DNA of 64,000 nucleotides from Kappaphycus alvarezii (GCA_002205965.3 NADL03000053.1:62001-126000); one strand, 5' to 3'; positions 21,771 to 34,430 are shown, counted from the first letter of the stretch. The notes: generated from the sequence alone by a model not told the origin. Numbers and translations: made by a program.

Positions 21771-22816
21771 CGGGATGTATCAGGGTGGCGCGGAAGTGCA
21801 AGGCGCAAGATTACAGACGATAGTGGGAAGGGTGATGGCAGCACCGCAGGGCGGAAGAGGTAGGCCTGCGGGGCCCGGGTGGCGCAGCAGCAGCGACTGC
21901 GGTACGCACTTGAAAAGTAATTCTTATGGCATAAGTGAGCTCGCCTCACTTGTGCAAGTACAGTACATTACTGTACAGTACGGTACTGTACAAGGGCGCA
22001 AGAACAGTTCTTCCCCTGGCACTTAATTACCAGGATTCTGTCTTGGGTCGTACGTATGGTCTCATCGAGTAATGTTTCAACGTACCCTTCGAAGGGTACT
22101 CTATTTGATCACCTGCGGTATTCGAGCAGTTCCCTGCTTCTCCTAAGGTTCTGGTTCTCTACGTGAGCGATGCAAAATTTGGTACAGTACAATTGTTACA
22201 ATTCGATTCAGCTCTCTTGCAACGTTGTTTTCAACCTTTAGCGGTATGATCTACTGTACTGTACTGTACAGTACTGTGCTATAAGCAATATAGTCGGATC
22301 CTGCAGCGGACACCCGTTTTACTGATGCCATAGAGTTACATACTCCGTACTCCATACATACAAGCGTTCTTCCGAGAGGCATATTCTGCAAAATTTTTTT
22401 GGAGGATATTAGATCTTTACGGCAGTTAACAAATAAACACGTACATTTACCTGGTCTTTTGGTATTTAGTATCCCTACAGAACCATAGAGTATTTTTGAC
22501 AAATCAAAAAACCCATGAAGGTTCCATATATGCAACCTAAAGGCTTGAAAATGCCATACTGTAAAGCTCCCTAGAACTGTAAACAGCATCTTTATAGCAA
22601 TTTGAACACTATCAGGGTCTTCCAGCCACCATCCTTGGTTCACTGAATGTTTAAAGTCGAAAAATGGTCAACCACAGCCGGAGCTACCACAAATACGCCA
22701 TCAACGCCTCCATTCCCCCCCCTGTAATCGTTCACGCTAGGAGCTAACCAAAGGCTACTCGGAAAGACTTAAGTAGTTGGCCGAACACGATACTCAGATT
22801 CTACAAACATTGCGCC
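21771..22816. other. Intergenic region with TACTGTAC palindrome clusters
   Basis: The probable promoter of the gene ending at 20956 lies near 21780-21960. Dense TACTGTAC/GTACAGTA palindromes occur at 21958-22000 and 22250-22280, with an isolated one near 22182. The rest is AT-rich and without recognised coding sequence. Confidence 0.45.
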
Positions 22817-23149
22817 ATGGCAGCCGTCATAAACGAGCGTTTGCCGAATCTACAGCGTGGTACGGCGCGCAGAGGATGCGGTAGGGGTCTAAGTAGATCT
22901 CAAAGGAGCGGTGGAAGAGGAAGAGGGCGTGGACAAGTGGACAATTTGACAAGAAATGTTAACGACAATCCTACAAAGGGATGGAGAATACAAACCGTAA
23001 ATGAGGATAAATGTGATGCTGGAAGAGGACTTTATTACATCGGTTATTGGAGACCGAGCATGATTGTTTTGTTCTTCTGCAATGGAACGCTTGGGGGTTG
23101 TTCAGGGTCAGATAACCGCTACAAGACGTCTATCCCCTTCAAGTTCTGA
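22817..23149 (+). CDS. Small Arg/Gly-rich open frame of unknown function
   Basis: The frame encodes 110 residues from the ATG at 22817. Residues 15-41 are an RG/RGG-like basic stretch (RGCGRGLSR, then GGRGRGRGQVDN) of the kind that binds RNA or DNA. The remainder (KGWRIQTVNEDKCDAGRG and following) has no recognised domain. Downstream, to about 23400, other frames are Arg/Ser-rich. It may be a degraded first ORF of a transposon, because a DDE transposase remnant lies 0.8 kb further on in the opposite direction. It is not clearly a host gene. Confidence 0.3.
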   Translation: MAAVINERLPNLQRGTARRGCGRGLSRSQRSGGRGRGRGQVDNLTRNVNDNPTKGWRIQTVNEDKCDAGRGLYYIGYWRPSMIVLFFCNGTLGGCSGSDNRYKTSIPFKF

Positions 23150-23982
23150 AGATATATCATGCCATCGGGCCATCAAAAGTTCAGAAACCGGCGCAAAGCA
23201 GTCGTACGGGACGTTTAAATTGTTCTTTTCCTAACTCAATTCAAAAAACGCCGTAGAAGCTCTCAATGTGCTCCTAAACGGACGCGTCAACGCTGTGGCA
23301 GCTCAATACGTGCTCAGATTTCAAGAGTACGAAGCAAGGGACATGTTAAGGGTATAGACTCCGAGTCGCGCCCACGAAAACGTCAACGGCAATGCTAGTT
23401 CTATTGAAACCTTGGGTGGGTCAAGAGTACACTGTCCCACTAAAAACCTAAAATTTAAAATAAAAATAAGGTTCTGTATACAACACTTTTGTTGGATATG
23501 TGAAACAGTGTGAAATGAGAAGGTAGCTACGCAAACTTTAGACATTAAATAGCGGATTAGTGCTTTCCCAAATTCTCTCCAGCGTTTACAGGGGGGTTAG
23601 AGGGCACGTTAGAAATAGTTCTGCAAAGTTTTGGCCCGTTTCATGCAGCCAGCGCGAAAATATAAGGCTTTGACTTGATCAGTTCCATATGTGGAGCCTT
23701 AAGTCCAATACTTAGAAGTGAAATCGTAACGTTTGTCGTTTCTCCAGATGAAAATTTACAAAAATAATACAGGATAACAAGAAATTTTATTGAAAATCAG
23801 GACACTGCTATGCTCCACAGTCAATGAGAAGTTACTCCGAAACTGTGTCTTCATCACCTGCTACGGGCGAAGCGCCACCCCTTGACCTGTATTGAACTTC
23901 CATCCTTCTCGCCCGCTTCGCCCGCTACCTCTCCTGGCATTTAGCCTTTTTGGTGTCACGCTCCTCACCAATATTATAGAGC
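23150..23982. other. No recognised feature
   Basis: Short frames only. The Arg-rich continuation of the preceding open frame fades by about 23400. The remainder is AT-rich, with no repeat or RNA gene seen. Confidence 0.35.
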
Positions 23983-24918
23983 CTATTTTTTTACTTTAAG
24001 ATAAAAAGACTGATCCGAGGATCGCAATGGAGCCCACCTAATGTTCGAATTAGTCAGAGTCAAACATCTTAAAAATAACACCATACAAACTCTCACCCGA
24101 CTGTATTTACTGGATAGAATTGACCATAAATCGCACATGCAGCTAATGTAGTTTTCCGCAGTAATCCAGTCGGACTCGACTAGCTTTTTCTCCCTCTCCT
24201 CCTCGCGAGACAGAGAATCACTTGGAGGTTTTCTCTTCGGGTTTATAGTCCTTCTGAATTCCATGCCACCCTGATAGCCCTTGTCACAAAGAGTGGCCCA
24301 GTGATTTGGATATTTTTGGATCCCCAACCCAATTTCAACAGTGATTGCGTCTTCCTCTCTCTTTCGACAAGCTTCATCATGCCAACCAGCCATACGGTGA
24401 TAAATTTCAATATCGGAGACAGATCCTGGAAACGGATCACTACCTCCAATAGCTAAATTGATAGGTAAAATAGACACCTCAACGTTGTAGCCATATAATT
24501 TATGCTTTCCACTGTAGTACCGTCTTCCTTCCTCCAAATTTCCACTGGGCGATTCGATTGCTGGAACGTAACGTCATTGTCGTAACGAACGTATGGATAG
24601 TTGTGAACCCTCGCCCTTCTTGCAAAATTTTATTCATACATTTGCTGCGACTAAACAGAAACACAAAAACTCGTATATGTCCTCTGAATTCTTACTAAAG
24701 AAGCCTGTCATTAGCCGTTCAAAAGTCGGGTACTTAATTCCAAAAATGCCACCCGGAAATCCCACACGCCGCCATGTTTCATAATAACTATCGTCAAAAA
24801 AATCGTCATTGCCGCTGTAATTTGACTTTTTTGCCCTCACAACATTGTGAAGGCTGGAAATAGTTGGCGCGAATCCTTCCAAAATCGTTTGAAACTGTGT
24901 GCCTGTAAAGTTGGTCAT
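23983..24918 (-). pseudogene. DDE_4-type transposase remnant, copy 1
   Basis: The N-terminal part (24918 to 24634) reads MTNFTGTQFQTILEGFAPTI, later FGIKYPTFERLMTGF, matching the pre-catalytic region of this transposase lineage. The catalytic part (24537 to 23983) reads YYSGKHKLYGYNVEVSILP, then SDPFPGSVSDIEIYHRMAGW (first Asp region) and ATLCDKGYQG (second Asp). A short gap with a lost frame separates the two parts. It is related to, but distinct from, the remnant at 57538-58884 and the Harbinger element at 12945. The enzyme family performs cut-and-paste transposition. No terminal inverted repeats were identified. Confidence 0.75.
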
Positions 24919-26454
24919 GTCTAATATAGTAGCGGACCCCCCTGCGTTGTAAAATGAATCAAAGATCGGACATCTGTATCTGTTTCTTCATCGCTTTCTC
25001 TTCTGCCGGGCTCAGAGTTTCTAAAAAGCTCATAGGGCTCAGAGTTCTAGTCTTCAATCTCGGCGATTCGTCCGGCAGCTCGCTCGACTATCAAGCTGAT
25101 AGTGGCTTGGGCATCGTTGGATTGGATTAAGGACATGATTTTCGGCGTCAAAAGGGTGATAATTTGAATGATTTACTGTGGGTAGCTCTAAGGATGAGTC
25201 CCAAGTTTAAATGTTTGAAGCGCTCACGGATACTTTGCATGAGCTCTCCAGTTATGTAAATACAGTCAAAGACACACTATAGATGGTAGTAAGAGGCAGT
25301 TATTGAGCAGTCGCCGCTTAAATAAAATACGGAAATGGCGCCTTTACATGTTTTCGTACCGAGTTATATTCAAATTACTGAGATCTCTGAATTTTACCGC
25401 CTAATTGCCCGGGTGTGAACAATTTGTTGAGACGATGGTAATTTAGCAGTATTTCAGTAAATTGCCTCAATTTGATAATGACGAGCACTACAATGTTAAA
25501 TTATTTTAAATTCGAAAACTTAATAAAAACATAGTAAATTTCAGAAAGGTCTATTAATGCAGTAAAGTTCTTTCGTAGTAACACAGGCCATATTTATACA
25601 TAATCAGCATTTACTTTACAGTACTAATGCAGGCATAATCCTCCGGCGCATTTACAGTTCGGTACCAGTGTGTTGTGAATCAACATACTCTCCATGATTC
25701 TCTCAACCAAATGATTTCGTGCACTCTCTTTCGCTCCATTTCGCATCAAAATTATCTCCATGATTATCTCTCTTTATTTGTAAGAATCAAATATTCTATA
25801 CAGTAGTCTGAACTCCGATAGTGTGGTATAAAAGTACCTTGCACCGCCATGAAAAGGCAGTAGGAGGTGCCGAATTGGACAACAACAACAACCCGAATCT
25901 GAAACCGCAACTTCACGGATTTTATCCACCATCTAACTCCCTGTACCTAGGCATTTCAGTGTCCTGTCTGGTAAGTTGAGTCGTGAATGTCTACGAATGA
26001 CGATTTTTCCGGATCACGATCCGTGAAATAACGAGTCGCGGACATTCCAGCTTGGCGATTACCCCGGGAGCCCTTTTCCACTGAAATAACGCGCGCGCGG
26101 ACTTACTTGTGTTTACTTCTTCTTAGTGTTGCAACAGTTATGTAACTCAAGAGCTAAAGCTAGGCCCACAGAGAGAAGAACATGAATGACCCTGGGGATA
26201 TCAAACATTGAACTCTGCGTCTATTCCCCCACATATAACTTTCGAGGAAGAGTACCTGACCCACAAACACCGAGAGCGGGGGCAAGTAACGATGAATGGG
26301 AAAGTGCCAATGACAATTTGGACAATTACGTGAGCGATTGGTGTAAAATGCAAAAGCAGACACCTGGAAACATTTACCAAAATTATCTGGAGTGATTTTA
26401 CATGTGATTTATCCAAGGAAAGCATAACGAACCTCAAACACTGACCAAGCTAGT
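24919..26454. other. AT-rich spacer, possible 5' end of copia element
   Basis: No gene is recognised. From about 25960 the GC content rises (for example the run of CGCG near 26090), which may be the LTR/leader of the copia element that starts near 26455. I could not find a matching second LTR near 30.6-31 kb. Confidence 0.3.
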
Positions 26455-26884
26455 TTGATGAGATCCCTTCTAGTTGAACACGGAGTTGAATTGAAGTGCA
26501 GACGTAGATTTTCGAGGAAAAGGGGTATCACGGAATGCTGGACGGCATGTACCTGTCCAAAGGCTAGAGGAAACACCATTGGTAACTATATTTCATGTGA
26601 AAGTAGCATAAGAAGGAATGCAGATGTAGCATTGGGAGCTGCCGAAGTCGCAGTAGAAGCAGCAGAAGCCTTGAAGGTGATTTCAGGACGCGCTGTCAGC
26701 AGATTTATTGAGGAAATATCATCTATTAAGGACAGAACAATTACGCAACACTAGAGAGGGAACGGACAAATGAGCATCCCAGAATCAACCATATGGAAGG
26801 CAGAGTCCGTGGACACTCCGGAAGATATGCTGGTCTACAGGGACTAATCAAGCATTTTGGTAACAGGAAGAAGTATAGCGGAAA

Positions 26885-28098
26885 ATGGGACGAGTATCTC
26901 GCGGGAGTTTTCGAGGTTATTACTTAGCTGCGCAAATTTGTGAGTTATCCCAAGAAGAAATGCTGAGAGGGCTACCTTCTATGCTTGATGGGAACGCGCT
27001 TTCCTATTTTGGTTCGAATATCCGGAAAATGCTAAATGCTACACTGATACGATCAGTTTTTTGCTATATTTGTTTACTTTAGATGAACAAAAGGGTCTTC
27101 TGTTACAAGAATGGCACGATATGAGATAAACTGCTTTAGTGTCGGATGAGTACAGAGAAGTCGTAACTAGCCAGTATTCAGAGATATGCCAGCAAGGCTC
27201 AGTAAGATACAATGTCAGCTACACCGCGCTACCGCCAAGACATATTCTTACATGACCAACTCATTACTTCGGCAGATATTCCGAGGCCAAACATTCGTTG
27301 ACATTGCCGTTACCGCGGACAGCACATGATGCTAACCAAAGGATTGCCGCTCTACTTTCCAGTGAACCGAGATCAGCTAGTCGTTACCAAGATGATAGCG
27401 ACGAAAGTAATTTTGCTCTTGGACACAGATACAGAGGACAAACCGAGCGCCGTTTCCCTGGCCATTCCGGAAAGAAAATCTATGTTTTCTCAAGTGGTTC
27501 TGGTCATGAAAGGTTGCCGAAGGTTAAGGGAGGTTGGGTATGCGGAAAGCCGCACATGGTGAGCAAGTTTCACTCGAAACAGGAATTTGATAGAGTACTA
27601 CAGAAACTGAGCAGTGACAGTGCGAATGTTCTTCCTGAGGACGTAGTTGAAGTGTTCATGGCCGACGGCGAGAGCTCGGAAAGTGACACATCGATTGGCG
27701 AGATTGAGAACGAAGAGGACTTCACTATGATGACAGAGGAGGTCCATAGCTTAAACAAGTCTTTAGAAACCTCACTATCAAACAAAATATTCCTGAACAG
27801 CTGCACCTACATGGCAGATCATAAACAAGAATTGGAAAAAATGGACGCTGCACTGAAGGCTGAAGACAGGTATTCAGAGTTCAATGGCATAACAATTGAT
27901 AACGGAGCAAACCGAAGGAGCGTTATGAGTTTGAGACAGTATCAGGCCTACTATCGGGAGTTTGGCGTTACTGCTGAGACATCTAAAGAAAACATGCGTA
28001 ATTATGGAATGGGAAGCAAAAAATGCATAATCGGATGCGCTACGATAACTATACGTTTCCCGAGTTCGGTTTGGTATGTGACATACAGTTCCACATAA
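26885..28098 (+). pseudogene. Copia gag and protease region
   Basis: Gag-like sequence at 26885-27082 (SFRGYYLAAQICELSQEEML and the following LPSMLDGNALSYF) resembles the capsid 'L.G.A..YF' motif of copia Gag. The 266-residue frame 27298-28098 has a degenerate nucleocapsid knuckle (GGWVCGKPHMVSKFHSKQEF, near 27530-27590) in which some cysteines are lost. An acidic stretch (about 27660-27740) follows, then the protease active site FNGITIDNGANRRSVMSL (about 27880-27935), where the expected D-T/S-G-A reads D-N-G-A. The substitution at the second position and the broken knuckle indicate decay rather than sequence error alone. Confidence 0.65.
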
Positions 28099-28269
28099 TT
28101 AAAGAGAATATCATCACATTCTAAGTCGAAAAGACTTGAAGGATACGAGAATAGATCTCGGTGGACAGAATTAAGGTCTCCATTTCATGGGAAAGGCACA
28201 AAAGCTGCATTTGGAAAACGACTTTTTTGTGTTTAGATGGGTATGGACCATGCTCTGTACACATAAGAT

Positions 28270-29131
28270 GACATAGCCAAACTACACAGTTCATTTGGTC
28301 ATTCTAGCGTATCAACACTTGGAAAACTACTCATAAATGCCAGACCTAACGAGTATACTAGCAAAGTTAGCAATGCAATTAAGAGTTTAATGGAACGATG
28401 CGATACTTGTATTGAGCTGGATCAGAAACCGAAACGATTCAAGCTCTCTGCTGGCTCACAAGAAGTAAAATTCAACTCTTGTGTTGATGTCGACATTATG
28501 CATTTGATTTCGGGTTCAAAGCAAAGGCCTTCTTTACATGTCATCGACGAATCGACACATTTTTCATCGGCAACTTTTCTAAAGATCGTCTCGTCAAAGG
28601 CACTTTGGAAGGCTCTTCCACGCTGTTCGGTACATGTTTATATGTGACCGCCAGACTATCTTCGAGTTGATCAAGGATCGCAATTTGTATTAGATGAGTT
28701 TTTGGGATCAGCAAGCGCTCCGGGTATCGAGGTGTTCCGAGAACCTGTGGAGAATCCATCCTCCATGTCCCATGTCGAGAGGTACCATGCACCTTTACGA
28801 GCCCCATATGAAAAACTACGACATGAGTTGCCGGCAGAAAGCCCGAAGATCTTTTACGTATGGCATGTCACTCCGTGAATAACACTGTCTGACCCGAGGG
28901 ACTTTGCCGTACTTTATGTGTTTCTGGAGCTATACTCCGACCTTCTCGCAACATTTCTGCTCCCATCAGATAGAGAGAGCACGGGCAATTGAAAATGCCC
29001 TGGAGGAAGTTGGTAAAGTACAGGCAGAACGAAAGGTATCTTTTGCAGATAAGTATCGAGGACAATTTGGACGAAAAAAGTACAAATTAGACTCACTACA
29101 ATTTGGAGGTCCAGTCCGCGTTTACCTATAG
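28270..29131 (+). pseudogene. Copia integrase region
   Basis: The GAG-pre-integrase/zinc region reads LHSSFGHSSVSTLGKLL (about 28285-28335), then MERCDTCIELDQKPKRFKLS (28390-28450) with the paired cysteines. The core begins VDIMHL (first Asp, about 28490), then HVIDESTHFSSATFL. In another frame come VDQGSQFV (second Asp, about 28665-28690) and HVERYHAPLRAPYEKLRHEL (catalytic Glu, about 28770-28830), split by a stop. A basic C-terminal part (28980-29131: KVSFADKYRGQFGRKKYKL) precedes RT. The frame is broken at least three times. Confidence 0.7.
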
Positions 29132-29679
29132 AAGTCTAAAAGATTGGGAGGGCCATTCAAGTTCTTTTTTTTTCGAAAGACGGGAAAACTGTATGTGTAC
29201 AAATCTCCTACGGAAGGAAATTGAATGCTTTGCATGTTCAATGTATTGCATCATAAAAGTCCTGAAATGGGGGGGTTCATTTTCGGAAGTAAATTGTTTC
29301 TATACCACGTTGTCAAGCAGGACAAATCCAGAGCGACCCAAGACGTTGACTTGCTTCCCGAGCAAGCACTGTATGCGATGACAGGTTCTAAAGATTTTGT
29401 TCTGTAAATAAATGAGGGTGCCGATAAATTCAAAGAAGCACGGATGAACGGAGTTCGAAGGCCTCAGAGAAGGCGGATTTTGTACTGTGGTCAAACGGAG
29501 TATGATTTCTAAGGGTGTCCGAGTGTATGGAAACCGCTTTGTAGACCTGGTCAAGAAACAGGACGGAGGACCGGACATTCGTAAGTCTGGACTAGTCGCT
29601 TAGAACTACCGTAATACTCCGGCCAAAGGGTTACCTACAAAGTCCCCAACAAGCTCGAAATTTGGGCAAAGACTGGCGC

Positions 29680-30610
29680 TTAGCCTAGCTTCTATGCAGC
29701 CGGAAAATGATGCTCACATCCTAGACATAGCCCAGGTATACACGCAGAGTAAGAGCAAATTGGAACGACCCATGTATCTGAGACCCCCGGCCGAGATGAA
29801 TCAACCACCCGATTCAATACTGATAGCGGTGAAGTCTTTGTATGGTATTCCAGAGTCTGGACTACATTTGTTTATCTCATATTGTAATCATCATGTTAAG
29901 ACCCTCGGTATGAACCAAAGTACTACTGAGAGATGTATTTTGTATCGTTCGAACGAGGAGGAAACACTACCAAATGTCACGATATTGCAGGGGAAACGTT
30001 TGGGTGTTTTACTGTTGGAAGATATTTCCGACCTATCCCATATTGCAGGTGTACGACTGTTTTGGTTCTGAAGGTATGAGATCGCTGCACATTCAACGGT
30101 TCATGCATATCTCGCGAAGCCCGGGACGGTACTCACTGACTAGCTCCGCGAAGCAGAAGAATTTACAAATTACATCCACGCGGGCTGAAGCAATAAGCGT
30201 CAAAGCAAAGATGCAGTATATTGCGACTAACTATCGCCCGGATATTTCCAGTTGTGCGCAACTTCTCATTAGAGAAATGGAGAAAGGGTTCGATTTTTCA
30301 AAGAAAAAGCTCATGGATATCACCAATTAATGCAGAGAGACGCATGATATGGGACTAAGCTACGTGGAATTAGATAAGTAGAGTCTGATACTGATGCCTT
30401 TCACGTATTCTTCGTTCGTAATCGCAACTAATTTATCGTCACAAGCTGGTTTGCCGCGTGACGATTGAAAAATGTTCGCTGTGCATCGGCAATCGGAACG
30501 GCTGCACGTCTGCAATTCCAGTCGCAACCCGGTTGGCGATGTACCCAGCGGTAGGGTGCCAGCCCCCCGACGTGTAGGTGGATAAATAGGTTTTGCTGAC
30601 TGCGTGTTAT
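29680..30610 (+). pseudogene. Copia reverse transcriptase and RNase H, interrupted by 49-bp insertion
   Basis: The 125-residue frame 29694-30071 carries RT sequence: DIAQVYTQSKSKLERPMYLR (palm start, normally DVxxAFLxxxL...V), SIPESG-type KSLYGIPESGLH, and TERCILYRSNEEE. The frame then runs into the 49-bp repeat at 29991. Immediately after the duplicated 9-mer, another frame continues with VYDCFGSEGMRSL, the expected catalytic 'QV.D.F' block. RNase H-like sequence (STRAEAISVKAKMQYIATNY, about 30175-30235) is followed by degraded RNase H to about 30600. The catalytic second Asp of the DD pair is replaced by Cys. This copy is clearly dead. Confidence 0.7.
29991..30039 (+). mobile_element. 49-bp micro-transposon-like repeat, copy B, with 9-bp TSD
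   Basis: A 49-bp insertion runs from GGGAAACGTTTGGG to GACCTATCCC and is flanked by the perfect 9-mer ATATTGCAG at 29982-29990 and 30040-30048. It interrupts a copia RT frame. Subtracting the insertion and one 9-mer gives continuous RT sequence, so the empty site can be inferred directly. The ends are imperfect inverted repeats (GGGAAACG versus GGGATAGG). Confidence 0.9.
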
Positions 30611-33489
30611 GCAAAGGGCGGGTGTCCTACCGCAGGAATGGTGATTAAAGCGTTACTGGATCTCTTACAATAGCTGTAGCCCTGTATTCGGATCGGGCAA
30701 GGGACGTCTTTGCAATGCGTCCCATAAATTCAGTACTCAAGGGTCCCCGAAACAATATTAGGACCAGTCATCGGACTATGTACTACACGTTACCAGAGTC
30801 TCCGTCAGTAAATCCAATACCATACCCCCTCAAGCGTTCCGATGGACAGTCATCTGGGGCGATAAGACGCTAGGTTGATAGATTTTACAAGGAAAGTACT
30901 CTGCTACACTGTACAAGTCAACTAGTCGTCCGAAATAAAAACAGGATCAACAAAAAGAAAATAGCTTTTCTCGATCTTCCCTTGAAATTTATGAATTTGT
31001 TCTAATCGTATCCTTAAAAGACTCGTTACCAATCATTGGCGACTTATCCGTACAACCAATTAGCTGTGGGGATACAACCGGACACATCTTCCATATCTTC
31101 CATACATAAAAAACACAAAAAAATCCCCATCTAGGCACTGGAGAGATATAGATGTGTGTAAATAATTATATATATCAGGCGTCAGCTGGTTTTTCTCGTG
31201 AAACGTTTACCCGGAACAAATAATGGAAAGGCTCAAGCTGTCTCAATTTCCGACAAAATGCCCTATTTAGGATAAAATACACCATACCTTTAATATTGAG
31301 ATCTAAAACATTCGCAGGCCAGTACGAGACACCCTTTTTAAAAAGTTTTATTTTGTGAAAGAACTACTCTCAAATTACTTTCCATCCTCTTCAAATATCC
31401 ATCTTTGCTCAGATTTCCCCTCTACAAGAGGCTGTGAATTCCTCTGCCGAGTTCAAAATTACTCTCTAAAATCTTCGTTGCTTTCCGTAAATTCTAAATC
31501 AGCCAGTATGGAAGAAAATTGAAGAACCTCCCATCGTAGCCTCTTTCGATTCTAAAGGGTGAGAAAGAATTCTTCCCTCCTTACACAATAGCGCTGGCTC
31601 GGCAAGCCGTCAAATCCATACAAACTATATTTCTGATCGTCTCAGGAGAAATTTTCTTTCATTTTTGTATAAGCAATGGGACATGTTTTCAATTTAGATC
31701 CTCTGCATTAACAAGACAAATACCACCAAATGGTATTTTATGAACTTCACTATACGTTCGGGCTACGTTTCATCTATTCGTGTCTAGATATTTTTTCTGC
31801 TGCTCTGCCTCATCTCCTAAACTAACTGGCAAAAGGGCATATTTACTATATACTAAGATGTGTAAATATTTTAATCAACTTCAAAAGATAGACAGTAATT
31901 GAACCTATATCAGAAATTGTGCAATATCTCAAGATACATCCCCAGGTACATAAGGTTCAATTTAATTTGACAAATTGTTACACTCAAGCGCCTATAAGAC
32001 TCATCTTAGTGCCTCATTACGTAACCAGGCCCCAATTAGCTCGCTTGCAAATAATATAGGATGTGAAAGATAAAATCTGTCGTTTTTTTGTAAGGCCCAG
32101 TTTGAGAATGTTTTTGTGGCCTGCATCCCTTTGCTGCCGTGTGAAATCATATCATAGTAACGCAAGAAACTGCATATTTGTTTTCAGCTTTTATACTGGG
32201 ACTTACTCCTGGAGAAACCGGTGTATGGGCGGGTATATTGGATTAGTCGATATACTCGTTAATATCTCTACCAGCTGCATTGCGAATCGTTTTTCTCGTT
32301 TTTTTTGTCAAGCACTGTTTCATTTCATCTTTTTGATGTTCAAGGGAAATATCTGAGCATAATGGTGTTTAACTATATCTCAGCATCATTTTTAAGGAAA
32401 TTTCCTTTTTATTGCACAGCTTTTGGCGTCCAGTTTTCCATCAGTTTCTTGTTCTTGTTCTTTCAATATTTCGAGCGAATTTTGATCTGTTTCATTAATT
32501 TTTGCCAAAAAGCGGCTATTTCAATCTGATCTTCTATTGCATAATCTATTCTAGTGCATGCCGCTGCAATTGGTTATCGTTTATCGTCTGGTTAGCTATT
32601 TGTTATCATATAGTTGGATATTGTAGAGAATACCTTCAAATAAATTCCATATTAAGTAAATATTTCCTACATCTCCGAAACTAAGGAAAGAAGTCATTTA
32701 ATTAACTGAATCCTTATGGAACATTGAAAATTTGTAGTACAAATCTTTAGCTTGTCATTGCGTTTGCTAATGTGTTTCTAGCGCTGAGTTTTTCCGGGGA
32801 CTGTATTACAGTATTAATTCCAAGTAAAGTTAATGAAAGAAGCTTTGCTATCCAAAGCTGAATATTTTATTCCAACTACCCAGATCTTTGAACAGTAAAA
32901 GCGCCATACACGCCGAGTTTCACGTTTCGAGCTGTGGCGTTTGATTCCCGGGTGCCCCTTCCCATGGTACTATTGCATTCATTAAGGAGTTAGTTCCGCG
33001 CATCGCGTCCAAGTGCCACTCGACAATTGGCGTTATCCCGCCGTATCTACCAGCGACTGAGTGCTACCGTCTGGTCATCCATCGCTCAAGCTATCCTGTC
33101 CGAGCCCCGATGCGCATGGACGACGAGGTACATCGGGTTATATCGTAGCCGTATAGTTTGGACGTGCGAAGTCCCCAGTACATACTGAATTCATTAAACT
33201 TCTTCTTCTACGCCCTTTATAAACCATGAATTAAAGATGATTAACAAATATTTGATGCAGATGGGAACGTTGTCGTCGATCTTCTCGAGTTGTGCAGTAT
33301 GGAACAGAATCGTGCGGAGGGTATCCAGAAATTGACTGTGAATGGAGGCGGCGGGAAGAAAACTGTCGCGCCTGCATCACTTGGAGACTAATCGATAAAA
33401 AGAAACCATCCCTCGTAATCGGCCTCACCCGGCCAAGGACATCGCCGCAGCTGCATTACTTGCTTTTACCTCGCATACTAACAAACTGC
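30611..33489. other. AT-rich region without recognised features
   Basis: From 30900 to about 32880 the sequence is AT-rich, with only short hydrophobic frames (for example 32063-32684) that look like chance frames in AT-rich DNA. GC rises again from about 32900, where LINE-like remains start to appear. No RNA gene, LTR or tandem array was seen. Confidence 0.45.
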
Positions 33490-34430
33490 CGGAGCGATGC
33501 TTGCCAACCGCGATGACCGACTTGGTCACGTACTCTGAGGCCAAAGTGGCGTCGAATACCTGGGATTCTTTGTGCCGCCCATCCGATAGGCCACGGTTCA
33601 ATATCTTTTCTCAAACCTACCCTCGCAAAAGAAATTGACAGACGCAGTCCACGCGGCAGCGATTGATAAGCTTTCACTGGGCGATGGCCGCACTCAAGCG
33701 TTTCGGGCCTCAATGAAACTCCCGGGAGCAAAGGATGGATCGACTGCCATCCCTCGACAGTTTTGAAGGCGGAAATCAGCACACGCCACTTCGCCCAATG
33801 TATCAAATACGTTTGTCAGGCCCCACTGTTTGAACCGGGAACTAGCTGTCCGAGGGCCGGATGTTCACAAACTCTCGACATCCATGGCGACCACCTCACC
33901 CATTGCAGACACAGTTTCGGGCCGGATTGACCGCCACGATGATCAGGTCACTTTGTTTGGTCACGACCTCGGTCTCGCCGCAAGACACCCTGTTGTCGAG
34001 CCCCGGGCCCGTGGGGAACACAGAATAAGACCATATATCAGGGCGACGGGCTCGGCTGGGCGCACTGAATACTTCGAAGACACCTCCGTGAACCCACTAG
34101 CCCCTTTCATCTCAGAATGGGATGATTCAACCCCCCTGACGAGCTTAAACGCGACCCACGCTGATAAGTTACGGAAAATTCAGTGTCTTGTGGCCATATT
34201 ACTTGGCAGGAACAGTTTGTTCCCATCCCAATCTCCACGCTCAGAGGGTGGCAGTCCAACGCATTTTCTAGTAACGGAAGTGGCACGTCCGGTAGCCAGC
34301 CGAGCCATGGACCAATACTCCAACGTGAGTGCCATTCTCCTGCAGCGACATGCCGCGTTGATTGTCACCCCAACGGTGCTTGCTTGCTGAGTGGGCTCTC
34401 AGCCACGTTTGAATCCGCCGGAAAACTGAC
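33490..34430 (+). pseudogene. LINE-like reverse transcriptase, C-terminal half
   Basis: Several plus frames together carry the end of a non-LTR retrotransposon RT protein. CPRAGCSQTLDIHGDHLTHC (about 33849-33908) is the Cys/His 'C..C...L..HGDHAL.C' motif that follows the thumb in many LINE-like proteins. It is followed by a conserved tail: FVPIPISTLRGWQSNAF (about 34211-34260) and RPVASRAMDQYSNVSAILLQ with RHAALIV (about 34286-34370). The tail recurs three more times in this window. The RT fingers/palm are not present here. Frames change at least three times. The protein would nick DNA and prime reverse transcription at the target. Confidence 0.65.

Larger units (their letters stand above)
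26455..30610 (+). mobile_element. Degraded Ty1/copia retrotransposon (plus strand)
   Basis: Blocks occur in Ty1/copia order (gag, protease, integrase, RT, RNase H), with integrase before RT. The protease and the 'ILQV.D.F' RT core resemble the copia lineage common in fungi and protists rather than plant copia. Almost every block is in a different frame and several catalytic residues are substituted. LTRs could not be identified. One RT block is interrupted by a 49-bp insertion with a 9-bp duplication. Confidence 0.75.

Noticed and set aside
29991-30039. 49-bp repeat as a small spliceosomal intron or introner
   Set aside because: No GT at the left and AG at the right of a consistent 49- or 58-bp unit in both flanked copies, and copy C lies in non-coding sequence.
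29991-30039. 49-bp repeat as a conserved peptide (WKIYPIYP-like) domain
   Set aside because: It is read in different frames at each copy and is flanked by target duplications. The peptide similarity is a by-product of DNA identity.
30480-30560. Possible tRNA gene
   Set aside because: No consistent cloverleaf or A/B box was found. The sequence overlaps degraded copia RNase H.
32063-32684. Hydrophobic open frames as membrane proteins
   Set aside because: They are short, overlap in several frames and consist of Phe/Ile/Leu/Ser codons expected from T-rich DNA.
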